DNA from: Reticulitermes lucifugus
Taxonomy: Eukaryota > Arthropoda > Insecta > Blattodea > Rhinotermitidae
DNA length: 64,000 nucleotides
Direction: 5' to 3'
NCBI GenBank assembly: GCA_026260175.1
Contig: JAKCWW010000329.1
Coordinates: 28,529 to 92,528, forward strand
Shown here: one piece after another, positions 1 to 12,476 of the stretch
Position numbering within the stretch: position 1 is the stretch's first letter
Layout: each line of letters opens with the position of its first letter
Position numbers and translations under genes: made by a program
The notes under the pieces: generated by a model
The model's database searches: none
What the model was told of the DNA's origin: nothing
Seen by the model: the letters and a program-made list of their open reading frames with translations, nothing else

Positions 1-792
1 CTTCAAATCAATCTTGTTTCCCCAAACTTCGACTTGTTATTAAACGCAATGTCTGTTTATTTAGCAGTATTTACTTGTAAAACAGTCATGAAAGACGAGA
101 ACCGAAAGCCCACCCACCTATTCCGAGGAGTGGAACTGCGAAAGCTGAACAGTTTCAGTAGCTATTTCGGTAGCGACTTGAATCAGATTTTTCACCACTA
201 ATCTAAACCACGTTCTAAGATTTGTTAAAATTCATAACCATATCGTAATAACAGAGTGTGTAATAATTCCGAGTAATAAGCACACTGGCTGATAATGTTC
301 TATCTGCCTCTACACTACTGATTTGATAAGAAACAGAAGATGTTTCTACAAATAACGTTCCGGGCACGTTTTTGTTTAAGCAATGTAACACTGTACAGCA
401 CACACAAACGAAAAGTATTCTTAGCTTTGTGTAACGTATTCAGTTCGCTCGTGTTTTCTTTTTTTCCTGTTTCAAATGCTGGTGCCTAACATAAACGATC
501 TGAAAACTGTCCATCAATTCAATTCAGACGAATAAGTAAGTAACATCTTGATATCTGAATCCAACTGCAGTACAATCCACCTGATTCGTCACGTGGAAAT
601 GACAGAACAGACATTGAATGAAATCATTAATTAACGAAGGATGAAAGCACTCTAAATATCAACACAAAACCCGCCGTAAAGTTACCAAGAATTATTCTGC
701 TGAACACGTATTAGCACCCTTATACTGATGATCGAAATTTTTGCTCTTATATTGATATTTGCGGGAATATGAAGCTTCAAATAGTCACTTAC
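1..792 (-). other. PKC intron 1 sequence
   Basis: This is the start of the intron following the PKC exon. It is AT-rich and I see no exon, RNA gene or recognisable repeat in it. Confidence 0.6.
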
Positions 793-980
793 CATATGAA
801 GTCTTTGCAGTGGCTGCAGAATGTAGGCTGCTTGAAGAACCGTGGAATGAATTTGTGATCCTTCACGTTGTACACATTTTTCTTTTTCAGTGCTCCCTTT
901 CTACCTCGGAGTCTCAGGCCAAAGACAGTATTTAAATCTGCCGAAGCATCATCGCTCACGTATGCCTCCTCGTCCGCCAT
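793..980 (-). CDS. Pkc53E: Conventional protein kinase C, first coding exon (partial gene)
   Basis: Ca2+/diacylglycerol-activated Ser/Thr kinase; only its N-terminus is here. The ATG is at 980-978 in a good context (AGTCATGG). Reading leftward the exon encodes about 62 residues: an acidic leader, the pseudosubstrate stretch ([11 protein letters not shown], with Ala in place of the phospho-acceptor) and the start of the first C1 zinc finger, with the H-x12-C-x2-C spacing visible in [17 protein letters not shown]. The exon ends inside the FIW codon at a GTAAGT donor (792-787), where vertebrate PKC-alpha continues with GFGKQGF. The remaining C1, C2 and kinase exons must lie left of the window. 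The N-terminus and pseudosubstrate are seen directly; assignment to the alpha/beta/53E class rather than a novel PKC rests on the pseudosubstrate and the short leader. Confidence 0.87.
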
Positions 981-1451
981 GACTGCTAATGCCCGATGTC
1001 ACTACGAAAGCAGACTGCCTGCAGCAGAACAGCGCTCGTTGAAGTATCGATGAGTTACTATAAAAATCAAGTTTAACCCCAAATATGTTTACTAAACATT
1101 ACTTGAACATTTATTAAAATGTCTCATAAATTATATAATTAATTACATGTGGAGAATACAATACTTTTCAGTTTTATATTATATAAATATAAACTCGTTT
1201 TCAGTAGTACATTACAACCAAGTGTAACCGGCTTGAAACAAAAACCATACTGAGATTTTGTGAATGTGTATTGACAAATGAAATGACATTGCGGACTGCA
1301 AGTTGAACAATATAATGGTGTAATACGTATATTACAATGTACTAGCCTCGTGAATGACAAGTTCAGGCGAATGGAAACTGGAACTGGAAAGGGGAAAAAC
1401 AGTTGTCGTCGCGTAAGGGGCGTTGGCAAGATATTTATTTAGGCGTGAATA
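981..1451. promoter_or_regulatory. Divergent promoter region between PKC and DCTN5
   Basis: The two ATGs face away from each other with 471 bp between them, so both 5' UTRs and both core promoters may be packed here. No TATA box at a convincing distance and no CpG-rich block is obvious. An upstream non-coding PKC exon beyond this interval cannot be excluded. Confidence 0.45.
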
Positions 1452-4400
1452 ATGGAACTTCAAGACATTTACTATAACAAAGCAGAATACGTTGAAACGG
1501 TAATAATTGAAGGTTGAGGCTCGTACCTAACCTCAAAATAATCTATTTCTGCCATCTTTGTCATTCTGTTCAGTATGTGTGTTTCGTACAGATGTTTCTC
1601 TTATGTAATGTGTAACTTCAGTTGATGTCAGGTGGTGAGTGGATCATTATATATTTTTGTCGACGTAAGATGACATTAACCAGTGTATGAACTTGCTATG
1701 ATTTGCAGGCATCAGGCAACAAAGTGAGCCGCCAGACAGTTTTGTGCGGATCACAAAATATAGTCTTGAGTGGCAAAGTAATAGTGCAGTCGGATGCTAT
1801 TATACGTGGAGACCTTGCTAATGTACGTGCTGGTCGATATTGCATCATCAGCAAACATGCAGTTATTCGCCCACCGTTCAAGAAATTCAGCAAAGGGTAA
1901 ATTTCTGTGTACATGCGGTTGGTTGTATATTTCTTTTCCCAGAACCTCCAATGCAGCTGTCTAACTCACACTAGACTAGTGGCAAGAATATTGGCACAGC
2001 AGTCGAGGAATATATTTTAAAGTTGTAGTTTACAGTGCATGGGCTGGGTGATCCACAGTGCGATTCTGGTAGGGGGAAGAGGTTTAACTCTTCTCCAAAA
2101 CGTCCAGACTGGGTCTGAGGTCCAACCAGCCTTCTATTCAATAGGTGCAGGGTTCTTTCCCTGGGGTAAAGGGGCCGGGCCATGATATTAATCACTCACC
2201 TCCATCTGCAGCCAAGGTTAAGATGAATAGAGATATATTTCAACTCCCCCTATGTGCCTTCATTGCATGGACAGGGACAACCTTTTTTACAGTGCACAAA
2301 GTTTAAGTTATAGTGATTTGTAGTTTCATAACTTGATTGTTTCATGTACTGTACTTGTGAATCAGGAGTGACACTAGTGCCATTTAATGTAAGACTGGAA
2401 AATTTTGTTCAGTTTTCAAAAGGTATGCAACTTTTGTTCTGGTGTTTTCCCTAGACTGTGAAATAACATGATGAATACATGCAGTCTGCAATTTACCTTC
2501 ACATTTTATAGACATAAGTAATGAACCACTTATGAAGGAACACATTCATGATTTCTTTGATCATGATGCAGCGTACTGTGTGAGAACTGTATATGAACAG
2601 AATGAATTTTTGAATCTCTCAGCCTGATCATTCACAAGTCATACTACCATTAACACTACAGAGTCTAAGATACAGGCAGAATTTTAAAATAAACTGCAAA
2701 AATAAAGACGTCTGCTCCTGTCACACCCAGCTGATGAAGTGCTTTCTCAGCCATTCACTCATCCAGCAGGATGGTGCACCACCCTTATTTCTGCTTGGAC
2801 ATGGGAGCGTTTCTGGCTGAGCAACAATCCAGAAGTTGGGTAGGGCATGGGGAAGCCAATTCTTTGGCCACTGAGATCACCATGTTAATCACACTGAACT
2901 TTTTTTCATCTCTGATTGTGTAACACACATTTACATATCCCCACTGCTAGAGTCTCTTACACATTTACAGGGACTGATGTTACGTGTTATTGCTTTAGTC
3001 AGTGCTGTAACACACATGGGACACACTCCAGTATTACCTGGGTACATGTTACATCACTGAAGTTGTGCATATGGAATACTTGTCGACAAAATGTGATGTG
3101 TGTGATGTCCACTTCAATATCTTCTGGCTGTGTTATGTACATTAAATGCATAACAAGATCATAAGATGTATTTATCTCAGTACTGTCTGTGAGTAAAAAT
3201 GTATTCAGTTCTCCTTGTGAAATAATATTTTTTGTCAAATGTTGCCCAAATTTTGTAAAATGTTCTAAATATCATAAACATTGAATTTTTCTTCATCAAA
3301 AGCTGCTTCTGTGTGAAAGAGTTATATAATGAAGACAGATGCACAAATGGGCATGGGGGAGAAAACAGGTGCTTTCTCATTGTTTTGAAATGTGTATGAA
3401 AAGGAGACCTCATTTATATTAAATTATGTTTTTGACAGAATAATGTTTTCACACTTATTTTAATTGGATGTTACAATTGCTGTTAGACCACTATGAAGAG
3501 AATTTGTCCATTGAGAAGATAATACAAAGCTTATGTTTATTTTTCAGTGTGGCATTCTTTCCCCTTCACATGGGTGATCACGTTTTTGTTGGTGAACATT
3601 CTGTAATAAGTGCTGCAGTAGTTGGTTCATATGTATACATTGGAAAAAATTGTGTGATTGTAAGTATGAAAATGCAATGTATGTTCCTATGAAACTAGTA
3701 TAATGCCCACTGAAAGTTCAGGAGAAAGTCTGTTTTTATGTGTTAAACTGGTACCTAAAATTTGAAAATCCTAGATCATGACATTTTATCACATGTACAG
3801 CTTTACTCTCAGGGAATTATTTTTGCCTAGTATTCATCCCTTACCTGCTTTCTTCCTTCCTTCATCACTGCTTTCTTCCAGATTATCCTTTCCTCCTCCC
3901 ATATTTCCTCCATGTTAAAACAATGCTGTGTTGTGTTCTATGGCATTTTGATGTTTTCCCTAAGATTATACATCCTTTATGAGGTCCCTTCAGAAATATC
4001 TTCACAGGATTGTGTCGAGTATGTTCTGTTATTAATCTGAAGTTCTTTCTGTGAAGTGCCAAACCCCAGTGTGTGTATCAAAGAACTATGTTATTGAGTG
4101 TATGTGTGTTTGTGATGTCATTTTTCCTTCTGAAGAACATTTAGCTATTAAATATTTAAAAGCTGGTTGCTTGAAGAAAACACACTCACATGACGCTAGG
4201 TGTTAAGTTCTCACAGCAGTGTGGATGAAGATTTGAGTCTTCTGGGATGTAACGCTGTGTCCCTGAATAAGTAGAACCACTTATCCAGTGACACAGCATC
4301 GCATCCCAGGAGACTCAAATCCTCATGTTTATAGAAGTCTGAGTTTGGATTTATCTTAATCCTGCTACATAATTTGTGTTGTAAAGGGTCGCAGATGTGT

Positions 4401-4581
4401 TCTCAAGGACTGCTGTGTTATCGAGGATAACACAGTTCTACCACCGGAGACTGTGGTACCATCTTTTACAAGATATGGAGGTTCACCTGGTGTCTGCAAT
4501 GGGGAAGTGCCTGAATGTATGCAGGAATTAATGCTGGAATATACACGAAACTATTATCAGCATTTTCTGCCAGCAAAATGA
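1452..4581 (+). CDS. DCTN5: Dynactin subunit 5 (p25), complete, 4 exons
   Basis: Pointed-end subunit of dynactin, the dynein activator; p25 helps dynactin engage cargo. Exons: 1452-1499, 1709-1896, 3548-3659, 4387-4581 (TGA 4579-4581). All junctions are GT-AG and phases match (0, 2, 0), giving 180 residues against 182 in human. Exon 1 encodes [16 protein letters not shown]. Exon 2 carries the hallmark [19 protein letters not shown] and [10 protein letters not shown]. Exons 3-4 carry [24 protein letters not shown] and [10 protein letters not shown], which are hexapeptide turns of the left-handed beta-helix. The C-terminus ends HFLPAK. Intron 1 is 209 bp; introns 2 and 3 hold old repeats, including a SINE and a transposase scrap. 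It is divergent from PKC and convergent with the PhyH gene. No defect is seen. Confidence 0.97.
2040..2300 (+). repeat. tRNA-derived SINE, family 1, 5'-truncated copy
   Basis: In DCTN5 intron 2. It shares with the other family-1 copies the core GGTCTGAGGTCCAACCAGCC, a GGGTAAAGGGGCCGG segment, and the 3' part CACCTCCATCT...CCTTCATTGCATGG. The box A part of the tRNA head is missing. Confidence 0.75.
2690..2920 (+). mobile_element. Decayed DDE transposase fragment
   Basis: In DCTN5 intron 2. One frame reads [10 protein letters not shown] and, after frameshifts, [12 protein letters not shown]...[10 protein letters not shown]. This recalls the (F/I)QQDGAPPHF...WVGRGG...WPARSPDLTPLDF catalytic block of a widespread insect transposase. 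Stops and frameshifts show it is dead, and no terminal repeats were found. Confidence 0.55.
4195..4330. repeat. Foldback repeat (family F), short copy
   Basis: In DCTN5 intron 3. Two arms of about 35 bp face each other: GAGTCTTCTGGGATGTAACG... and ...CGCATCCCAGGAGACTC, with about 25 bp between. The preceding GTTCTCACAGCAGTGTGG is also present in the 51620 copy. Confidence 0.75.
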
Positions 4582-4863
4582 ACAACTAGAAATTTTGCTA
4601 CTTTCTTTCATTCCCATGGAAAACAGTTGATACACCTGATACAGTGGTTTATTTTAACCCTTTCATTTCCCAATTTCTAAGTCCTGACATGCCCTCCAAA
4701 CCATATTTCTTTTGCAAATATTGAAATCAGTATTGCAGATTTTACTATGATCCTTGTTATTCTCTCAATTGTGTACTACCTTTTGAACTGACAGCCTTTG
4801 AACACGTGCAAAAATTCAATTGTTGAAAGATCATATAACATGAGTGTATTCAGCAGTGGTGTG

Positions 4864-4869
4864 AATAAA
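4864..4869 (+). promoter_or_regulatory. Candidate DCTN5 poly(A) signal
   Basis: An AATAAA hexamer lies 283 bp after the DCTN5 stop. Another AATAAA lies near 5013. Which one is used cannot be told from sequence. Confidence 0.35.
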
Positions 4870-5996
4870 AAATCAAACAAATTGGAAGTGATTAAGTGTA
4901 TTCAGGGTTGGCCTAGTAGACACAAAGTAACATGACTCTTCATTGTTGGTCAGGCTGTTGTGGTCATTCTTAAGACCTTAACTTATTTCAAACAGCAGTA
5001 TTTACAACATACTTAAATAAAATTTCTGAAAATATTTTGTACCAACTGCTTCTAACATCTGTATATACCATCTATCAACTATTTACTGAAGTCATACACT
5101 TACTGTGTGCCAGTATGCCATGCAAGAATGTTTCACTTTTTTGCTACTGGGTCGTTTCTTGACATTTCTGTGCTAGTGTACCTTATACATATTTTTTCAT
5201 GTATCCGTTTTTGAGAATATAAAAAATACTTGTGCTATACTGTTTGTTTATATGTAAAAATTATATATTTTTCAACATAAGATTTTGATTATTTATTCAG
5301 TACATATAAAACAGGTGATTTGTGTTAAGCATTCTGTATTGATTTGTAATGTGATCAGAATGAATAAATTACTTATGTAATACCAGATTCTGAGGTGCAG
5401 TAAAAATGTAAAGGCACAGATCAGGGATTGCCATGTGTCTGTTAAAGTGAAGACAATGTTTGGATCATTTAACTGAATCAGTTTTTGTGTTTCAATTGGG
5501 TGTTTAAGGTGGTGTTTGAATTGAGGCAAACCATAATGACTGTTCTGTTGCAACATAACCCAGCACTGTGCAAATGTACATTTCTAAATGGTATAGAATA
5601 TGATCAGTACAATATCCTGTGTAAAATCAGTGGGAGTACTTTAAAGGAGATAAACTGAATTGTCTTAACCATCAGCTCTATATCCAAAAAGTCAGTGCCT
5701 GATTACGTTTATAAGACTGTACAATATTGTTATGTTGTAGGTCTGCAGGGGAGAAAAATAATCTGGTGAACTGTAAGTGATTTGCTGAAGACCAGTTTTC
5801 TAGTGGTTAGAGCCTGAGAATTTGTATAGCTTAAATCATTTTGCCAAGCATCAAATATGGGTAAGATGTTAGAGGGAAAACATTGACAATTAGAGTTAAG
5901 GCAGCTGGGCTCAAGACTATAATATCCACTTAATGGCCACCCCACACATGACAGGAGTGCTAACCACGACACCACAATGTCAGGCCCTACTAGCAC

Positions 5997-6190
5997 TCTT
6001 GGCTATTCATATTGTGGTCTTCTGGGTTATGACATCAAACAATCTGGTAGGTTCACACCAGTGTTTCCAAGGAATATATTGCCTCCATCATCTAGGTAGC
6101 TCGAGACAACACATTCCTTTAAAATGTTGGTAACCATGCACCAGACTAACACTGTCATAACTCTGTAGGCCACAACTTCTATCTTTGCTA
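5997..6190. repeat. Foldback repeat (family F)
   Basis: It has the arm GTGGTCTTCTGGGTTATGAC, then ...TTTAAAATGTTGGTAACC, then a degraded opposite arm. The sequence matches other family-F copies. Confidence 0.65.
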
Positions 6191-6264
6191 CTGAAAAAAC
6201 CCCAAATTCTGTATTGTTGCATATTCTTTTAAACAGACAGAAACTACAATTGTATGGAAATTTA

Positions 6265-9200
6265 CTATTTCTTAAGGTTCCAGATGGTTGGAAGTTCTTC
6301 TAGAGATGGTGGTTCTGTAAAAACAGCTTCAATTGGTGGTGATACTTTCCAAGGTCTTGTAGTGATGCATGCATCATCACCTGAAAAAAATGTAACAATT
6401 TCTGCTATGAAATAAACATTTCTTCAACAATTTATGGCAATAACAACTCAACACAGGAGAAACTAATGGTACAGTAACACCTCACCTAACACAGCTTTGC
6501 CCAGTGTGGTTTTAACAGTACACAGTTGAAAATAATTAAATATATGACAAAAAATTTGCCAAATGCTGAAAAATTGAAATACATTCAGATAAACAGGATG
6601 GTTACTCAACCACCACAGATGCTGGCAGCATGACCTACCCAAACACTGTGTAAATATTTAATGTCCAGAAATAGATGTATTTTAATTGATGGGTAGGGTC
6701 CATAAGTGTCTGCATTCATGTAACCTAAGTTTTCTGACAAGAAGTTGGTTCAATACAGTTTTGCCCTTGCCATGATCACTCCCCCTAACCCCCGTTGGAT
6801 GAGGGATCACTGCATTTGACATGACCTGAATCCTCTGAACAGCCTCTCACAAATTACTGTGATTGGTCAGGAATAAAAATGAAGTCATAATCCCATTCAA
6901 GTCAGACTATAACTAATACTGCACGAAGCGAGTGACTTACCGAGCCATCTTGTTGCAAGGACACGTCTCTGATGGGACATTGATGAGTTACCGGCAGCCC
7001 CATGCACAGTTCTCATGTGGAACACAACACAGTCTCCCGGCTGCAAATCCAGAATCATTCCTCATTTTACTATATTATTACTACATGGTGGATTTGACAT
7101 CAGACACGGACAGCTTCGGGATTTCATAAGACCCACTTTTTACCTTAAGAAAGAAGTGTAGAGTAAAGAAAGAGTGAAAACATTAAAAGTCGATATAGAT
7201 TAGTGACATTACAGGCCGAATTTAGAATACAGAAATGAATGGTGACAATGTCAATATAATGAACGAAAGCTGCAACCCCAAAGCAACTCTGTATTGTAGT
7301 ATACAAAGACAAACAAATTGAAGTCCTTTAATGATGGATTGAACAAAGGCAATTTTAATGTACATGGAACATGCCACAGCCTAATCCTAAAAGTGTATGG
7401 TGTTGATGAAATCAACATGTCTGAAATAGGAAGGGGATGTAGAATACATGGGAGAATGAGAAATTCATACATACGTGTTTTAGTTGGAATATAAAGGGCA
7501 GGGATCACTTGGAGGAACAATGCTTTGAAGGGAGAGAGAAAATACCAACCAGAGATTAACACAGCTAAATAAAACTGGAGGTATGTTCTTGGAAGTTTCA
7601 GTCGCCCAATATCAGCATAGCTAAACAGAATTTTATTTCCCCTTACAGGTACAGATGATGGTTGTATTACTGCTGCACATTATGACTACTGTGGTGTTAT
7701 CACTTGGATCACTATTTCACTAATACAAATGGAAACAGATTATTCAGGGTTTGGTTTGTGGCAGATATGTTGGAAATTCTCTTCACTGCCATACCCACAA
7801 CAGATCTTTGATCTATCCGGCTTATGGATGTCCTAAAAATAATTGGGCAGTTACCAAAGCAGTGTTAAAGGGTTGTGATGATGCTGTGTTACTATTAGTA
7901 TTACTGGTTTTTGGGCTTTGTCTGTATTATGGTATTCAGGGTAGAGCACAATGTTTTGTAAACTGAATCTTCTTCCTCTTGCAAATTAAAAGATTTGGAG
8001 GTACCAATTTGTGTGCATCTACTATAAAGAGCCAATCTTAATCAGGTGACCCCAGAAAGGCAGTTTGCCCCTCTTCATCATTTGTTGACCTTTCCAGGTC
8101 AAACTTTAAATATTTACAGTGCATAATTTAAGGTTTTATTGAATGCTAAGACTGCAGTCTTCTGGAATCTGGTATGTATTGTGACAGATGTTCAGGGTAC
8201 CATAAAGAATGAGGCAGTAATGTAATTTGAAGATTGTATGAGATTACCAACAAAACCTCTTACCTGCATGGCCCACTCGAGGATGTGACACTTGCCAGAA
8301 TCTATATCCTTGACTGGCACACTCTCATATAGATCAGTGGGAACATCTGAAATATAGTCATTCTGTGTAGCAAATTTCCGCGGTATGAACCACCTTCCCC
8401 AGCGATGAGAGCCAGAAACCAACCGGAGAGTATTGTTTAATGAAACTGGATCTACAGGCATCCATATTGAGCATACCTGAAATGATAATAATAATAATAA
8501 TAATGATGTGTCAGTTCTGAGAAGTAAGAAAGCTCACTGCATGAGATTTGAGGTTCTCATTGCCATGACTATTATGAATAAGTATTGTTTTCAAGATTGA
8601 TGAGAGTGGTTTCCATGAAATGAACACACAATGAGGAGTTCATATGTGTACATCTGTATGTATAATTTTCAAAGCCTTGCAAGATTGCAGTGAAGTTTGA
8701 TACTGGGGATCAGGCCTATATAATATTGAAAATATATGTGAAATTGTCAGTTATATCCAGCACTGTACATGAAGCCCTAAGTAAGTTTTATCAAATTTCT
8801 AAAAAAAAAAAATTATTGTACTGAAAATAGTACATGACATATACAATGAATCTCACTAAGAGCTACACCTTTTATTTTAAACATTTTTAATAGGCGAAAT
8901 ATTTAAAGAAATATAAGGGCAGACAATTTCTGACTTCAAAATGCAGTAAATGAACATCATGGCATATCAGGTACACCAAATAGCAAGGATTGCAATTACA
9001 AAATACAGTACATACTATATTGGAATAGACTTTTCCACTTTTTTGTTTTTCTAATTTGATAGTCACACTATGTATGACAGTGTAATTGTGGTATTTTAGG
9101 TTCCTGTGGTACAGAAACTTCAGATTACAGCCTGTTTGTATGTGAGGCTGTGTAGTTTGGTAGAGGTATATGAATGTTTTAGAGGAATCTTCTGCCCAGA

Positions 9201-11213
9201 GTAGATAAAGATGAGGTAGACAACATTAGATAAAAATGAAGGCAGCAGGTTCTGCCAAAATGTTTGTACACATCAAACTATGTATATGGTGTCATGTCCT
9301 AGAAGATCATATTATTAAAGTCAGGAATGGTATAATTTACCTTATCACCATTTATGGGATAATAAGACTGATCATGGTGCCATGGTGTTGGCTTATCTGT
9401 GCCTGGCTCCTTATTCAGCACATGCTCATGGTAAAATTTGACCCACTGAAACACATATAAATATAAAAAATTACCCAAAATAGCATATCAAAATTGTGTT
9501 AATTGTTTCAAGAATTAATATTTTGAGAATAAACTACACTGTAAAAGCTGTTTTAATGAAAGTATGCCTTATTCACTGGATCTGGCACTTAGGGCAACAT
9601 TGATAGTTTCAAGAAAGAATTTCTGCATGAAGAATCAAAGTGTATGGCTGAAAGTTATTTCAACAGTTTTAACCCATTTTAAGTAAGTGTCTCTGCATTT
9701 GTTTGCAGAAAGAAAGGAAAATTCACAGAACAGCTGGTCCTAGACACTGTTTCTGTTAAACATCACAGAAAACACATGGGATGTAAGCAGTCAATAAACT
9801 GACCTCAGAACACATGAGAGTCCCTGCCAATTCTGCTGCTGGGGAATTATGGACATATTCCTGGAATTCTGGAATTTTTTTCCAGTTGCAGTAGTCATTG
9901 AAGTATGTTCCACTTGTAGTACTTTCCTGAAATTTTATTCCAGTTAAGAGATTATCATTTTGTTTTCTGATGGACTGCATGAATCCAACACATGTTGAAA
10001 GAAATCAGTTTTAAGATAAAATGAAGCATGTGAATGTGTGTGTGTGTGTGTGGGNGGGGGGGGCAGGGTGTTTGGAATAAAAATCTCTGGACTAGAGATA
10101 TATCTGGGGTGGCAAACCGAACTAAAATTCAAAGTTTTTACCAGTAATTATACTGAGGCCACAGCAGTAAGTCCCATTGATCAACCTCTCACACCTGCAT
10201 TATGTTATGCTTTCCCTCCATTATATTCCCTTCCAGTAACCTAGCCATTCTGTTCATAGGAATATTGGTAATGGTAACCTTGACAAGTAACCGTAAGCAT
10301 AACTTGGGGGGAGAGAAAATCCCCCCCAATATTTTTTCTACCTGACAATAGTTTAGTCAGTCAAGAGTGTGTGCATTTGGGGTGATAGTGGGGGAAATGG
10401 GTGTATGTATATTAAGGACTGGTTCAAACAAATCTTCCCCATTTTTCTAACTTGACTCCTTGGTAAATTAAGTTCCCTATACCCATGGTCGATCCCCCCC
10501 CCCCTCCCCAAACACAATATTATTAGCTAAGTTACACCTATGCAAGTAACAAATGCTTTCAGATGGTTAACATAGACCAGATGGGGGAGGGGGATGGAGG
10601 GGAACACAACAGTAGGCAAAGAAAGGGAAACCTCAAGCAGCAGCATCCATGTCTTTCACGGGACTTCCCCATAGCTGAAGTATATTAAAAAATATGCCAG
10701 CACTCATGTGTCACAAGGGTAGGAGTAATGTTTCTTAGGATTTTAGATAAAAATATACCAATAAACAGTTAAAAAGTTTATCCTTATTTCACTTCATTTA
10801 CTCTATCATGTTGGTGGCAGTTTTTCATTTTCAGATGGCCAATGTGATCAATCCAACAAATATCATTTCAGTCTACATACTTAGCACTCTGGTTACTTAT
10901 CGTTCAATGAAGCGAATGAGTTGGAGATAATAGTGTAATATTACATAATAAATGTGTGTGTGTGTGTGGATATATATATACACACCTGAATAAAGTGGTT
11001 AAATTTGCTACTAATTTTATGTTTGGTTTTGAGATAGCTTTCACTCACTTTGAGCCACTCTGCATACTTGCTTGGCTCCTGAAGGTTGTGCTGGATCCCT
11101 CTTTGCACTACCTCCACCCAGTAAGCAGAAAACACGCCCCTCAGAACCACAGCTCCATCTTCATTGAAACGTTTTACTAATTCAGGTGTTATGACCGATT
11201 TTCCGCCATTCAT
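6265..11213 (-). CDS. Phytanoyl-CoA dioxygenase (PhyH) family protein, complete, 6 exons
   Basis: Predicted Fe(II)/2-oxoglutarate-dependent oxygenase; substrate unknown. Exons in transcript order: 11213-11049, 9926-9804, 9445-9341, 8476-8264, 7040-6941, 6380-6265 (stop 6267-6265). All junctions are GT-AG with consistent phases, giving 273 residues. The iron-binding triad can be read as H119-x-D121 in TPWHHDQSYYP and H215 in RTVHGAAGN. An Arg pair at about 227-228 is in the right place to bind 2-oxoglutarate. Other family marks are LRLVSGSHRWGRW and FHMRTVHGAAGNSS. The sequence, including EPSKYAEWLK, SPAAELAG and the HEHVLNKEPGTDKPTPWHHD block, reads more like bacterial PhyH proteins than PHYH or PHYHD1. 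It has no evident mitochondrial or peroxisomal targeting signal. The introns show it is a working eukaryotic gene. Family is confident; biochemical role is not. Confidence 0.9.
10035..10065. repeat. (TG)n microsatellite running into poly-G, with one N
   Basis: A TG run followed by a G-rich run with an ambiguous base at 10055, in PhyH intron 1. Confidence 0.8.
10951..10984. repeat. (TG)n / (TA)n microsatellite
   Basis: A simple repeat inside PhyH intron 1, just after the exon 1 donor on the minus strand. Confidence 0.8.
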
Positions 11214-11579
11214 CCTTGTAAAGAGCTGTCACAGAGTTATTTATCACATTTTACATAACTGCAATTACAGTGGCTTTTAACTTCATAATAAGAGTTTGGT
11301 GTCAAGAGCTTTTATGAAAATTTTAACACAGAACAGAAACTGTCTTCAAAGTGCTGTGTTTTGTGACAAATATCAGACGGACACAATCTACAAACTAAGT
11401 AGCACTGAGCCTTTAATGTTCATTAACGTTCTAACAGTTAACTAACTAGGTTTTGAAAGGCTTAATATTTGTAATAATGTGAATACTTTCATTTTTATAT
11501 GATATACTCATGGACTTGTGCACACGTTGACATTTTACACTGCTACAGTACAAACTAAGATGATGATAACAGGAATTTG

Positions 11580-11800
11580 ATTCGGCAGAGTCTCTTAGTG
11601 TGTCAGCCTCATATGGGACTATTTACTAAGAAGATGATAGTTGTGAGTGGACCACTGGTGGTAAACAAAAGTGCTCACAGAAGAAACCTCAAGTGCCACG
11701 TCCACCATAAATTCTATACAGATTACACTGGGATTGAACCCAAGCCTCCTTGGTGAGAGTCCCACAACTAACTGCCTGAACTGTGGTACAGGTTCCTCAT
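11580..11800 (-). repeat. tRNA-derived SINE, family 3
   Basis: On the minus strand a tRNA-like head can be read: box A-like CAGTTCAGGCAGTTAG, then box B-like GGGTTCAATCCC. It is followed by a body (GTGGACGTGGCACTTGAGG...) and a 3' part with TGACACACTAAGAGACTC. It lies upstream of the PhyH gene. Confidence 0.6.
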
Positions 11801-11922
11801 CCAGTAGGTGATATTAAGTTGGATAAGAGAGTGCCTGTTAAGAGGCATTACCATCAAAACAAACGTCCACAAATAGACTGCATTCTCAGCCTTCCAACCC
11901 ACTTCACGTGTCGCTAAATTAT

Positions 11923-12090
11923 GTACGGGGTGTCCGGATGATGAGTATCCGAAAAAAAAAAAAGGCTTAAAATCCGTTCATTATACAGACGTCCGGTTTG
12001 CACCATTACAAAAGAAAACTCTCGAAGTTTCGAGATACAAATCTTATATATATATATATATATATATATACTTATCCGGACACTCTGCAT
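11923..12090. mobile_element. MITE with GTGTCCGGAT inverted ends
   Basis: The left end reads TACGGGGTGTCCGGAT. The right end, reverse-complemented, reads GCAGAGTGTCCGGAT. The element is about 165 bp with a (TA)n run inside at 12043-12071. A TA target duplication would suggest mariner/Tc1, but it is not clear at the right edge. Confidence 0.55.
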
Positions 12091-12252
12091 TTACCAAACA
12101 TCAAGGTCATGTATATAACACTCCTGTTTCGTACTTGGGAGATCACAGATTCCGTTCTCAGCTTGGACACCAGATATCGTGACAGAGTTTTTGTAATTTC
12201 CTTCATTTCTGCCAAGCAAATACAAGGTTAATACCTCAAACTAAGCCTCAAC

Positions 12253-12476
12253 CATTGGCGTAGATATGGCCCCGCAAACATCGCGGCGTGGGGGTCCCCT
12301 GATACCAACCAACATCTGTTATGGTTTCTTTTGGATTGGATTCCGTTTTTCTGACAGAAGGCAGTATTCTGGGTCCCTCGTATGAGATCTGTGAGTAACT
12401 TTGCTAATAATGCTAGAAGGGCCCCGATTATCGACTACCGGGAGGGGGGAGGTTCGAAAGTTTATCTACGTTACTG
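12253..12476. mobile_element. hAT-type MITE (CATTGGCGTAGAT ends)
   Basis: 224 bp. The left end is CATTGGCGTAGAT. The right end, reverse-complemented, is CAGTAACGTAGAT. Flanking 8-bp duplications are GCCTCAAC (12245-12252) and GCCACAAC (12477-12484), with 7 of 8 bases matching, as expected for hAT insertions. Confidence 0.75.

Larger units (their letters stand above)
4582..6264. other. DCTN5 / PhyH convergent intergenic region
   Basis: This holds the 3' ends of two convergent genes. It contains one foldback repeat (5997-6190) and a possible weak tRNA-like SINE head near 5800-5880. No gene is seen. Confidence 0.5.
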
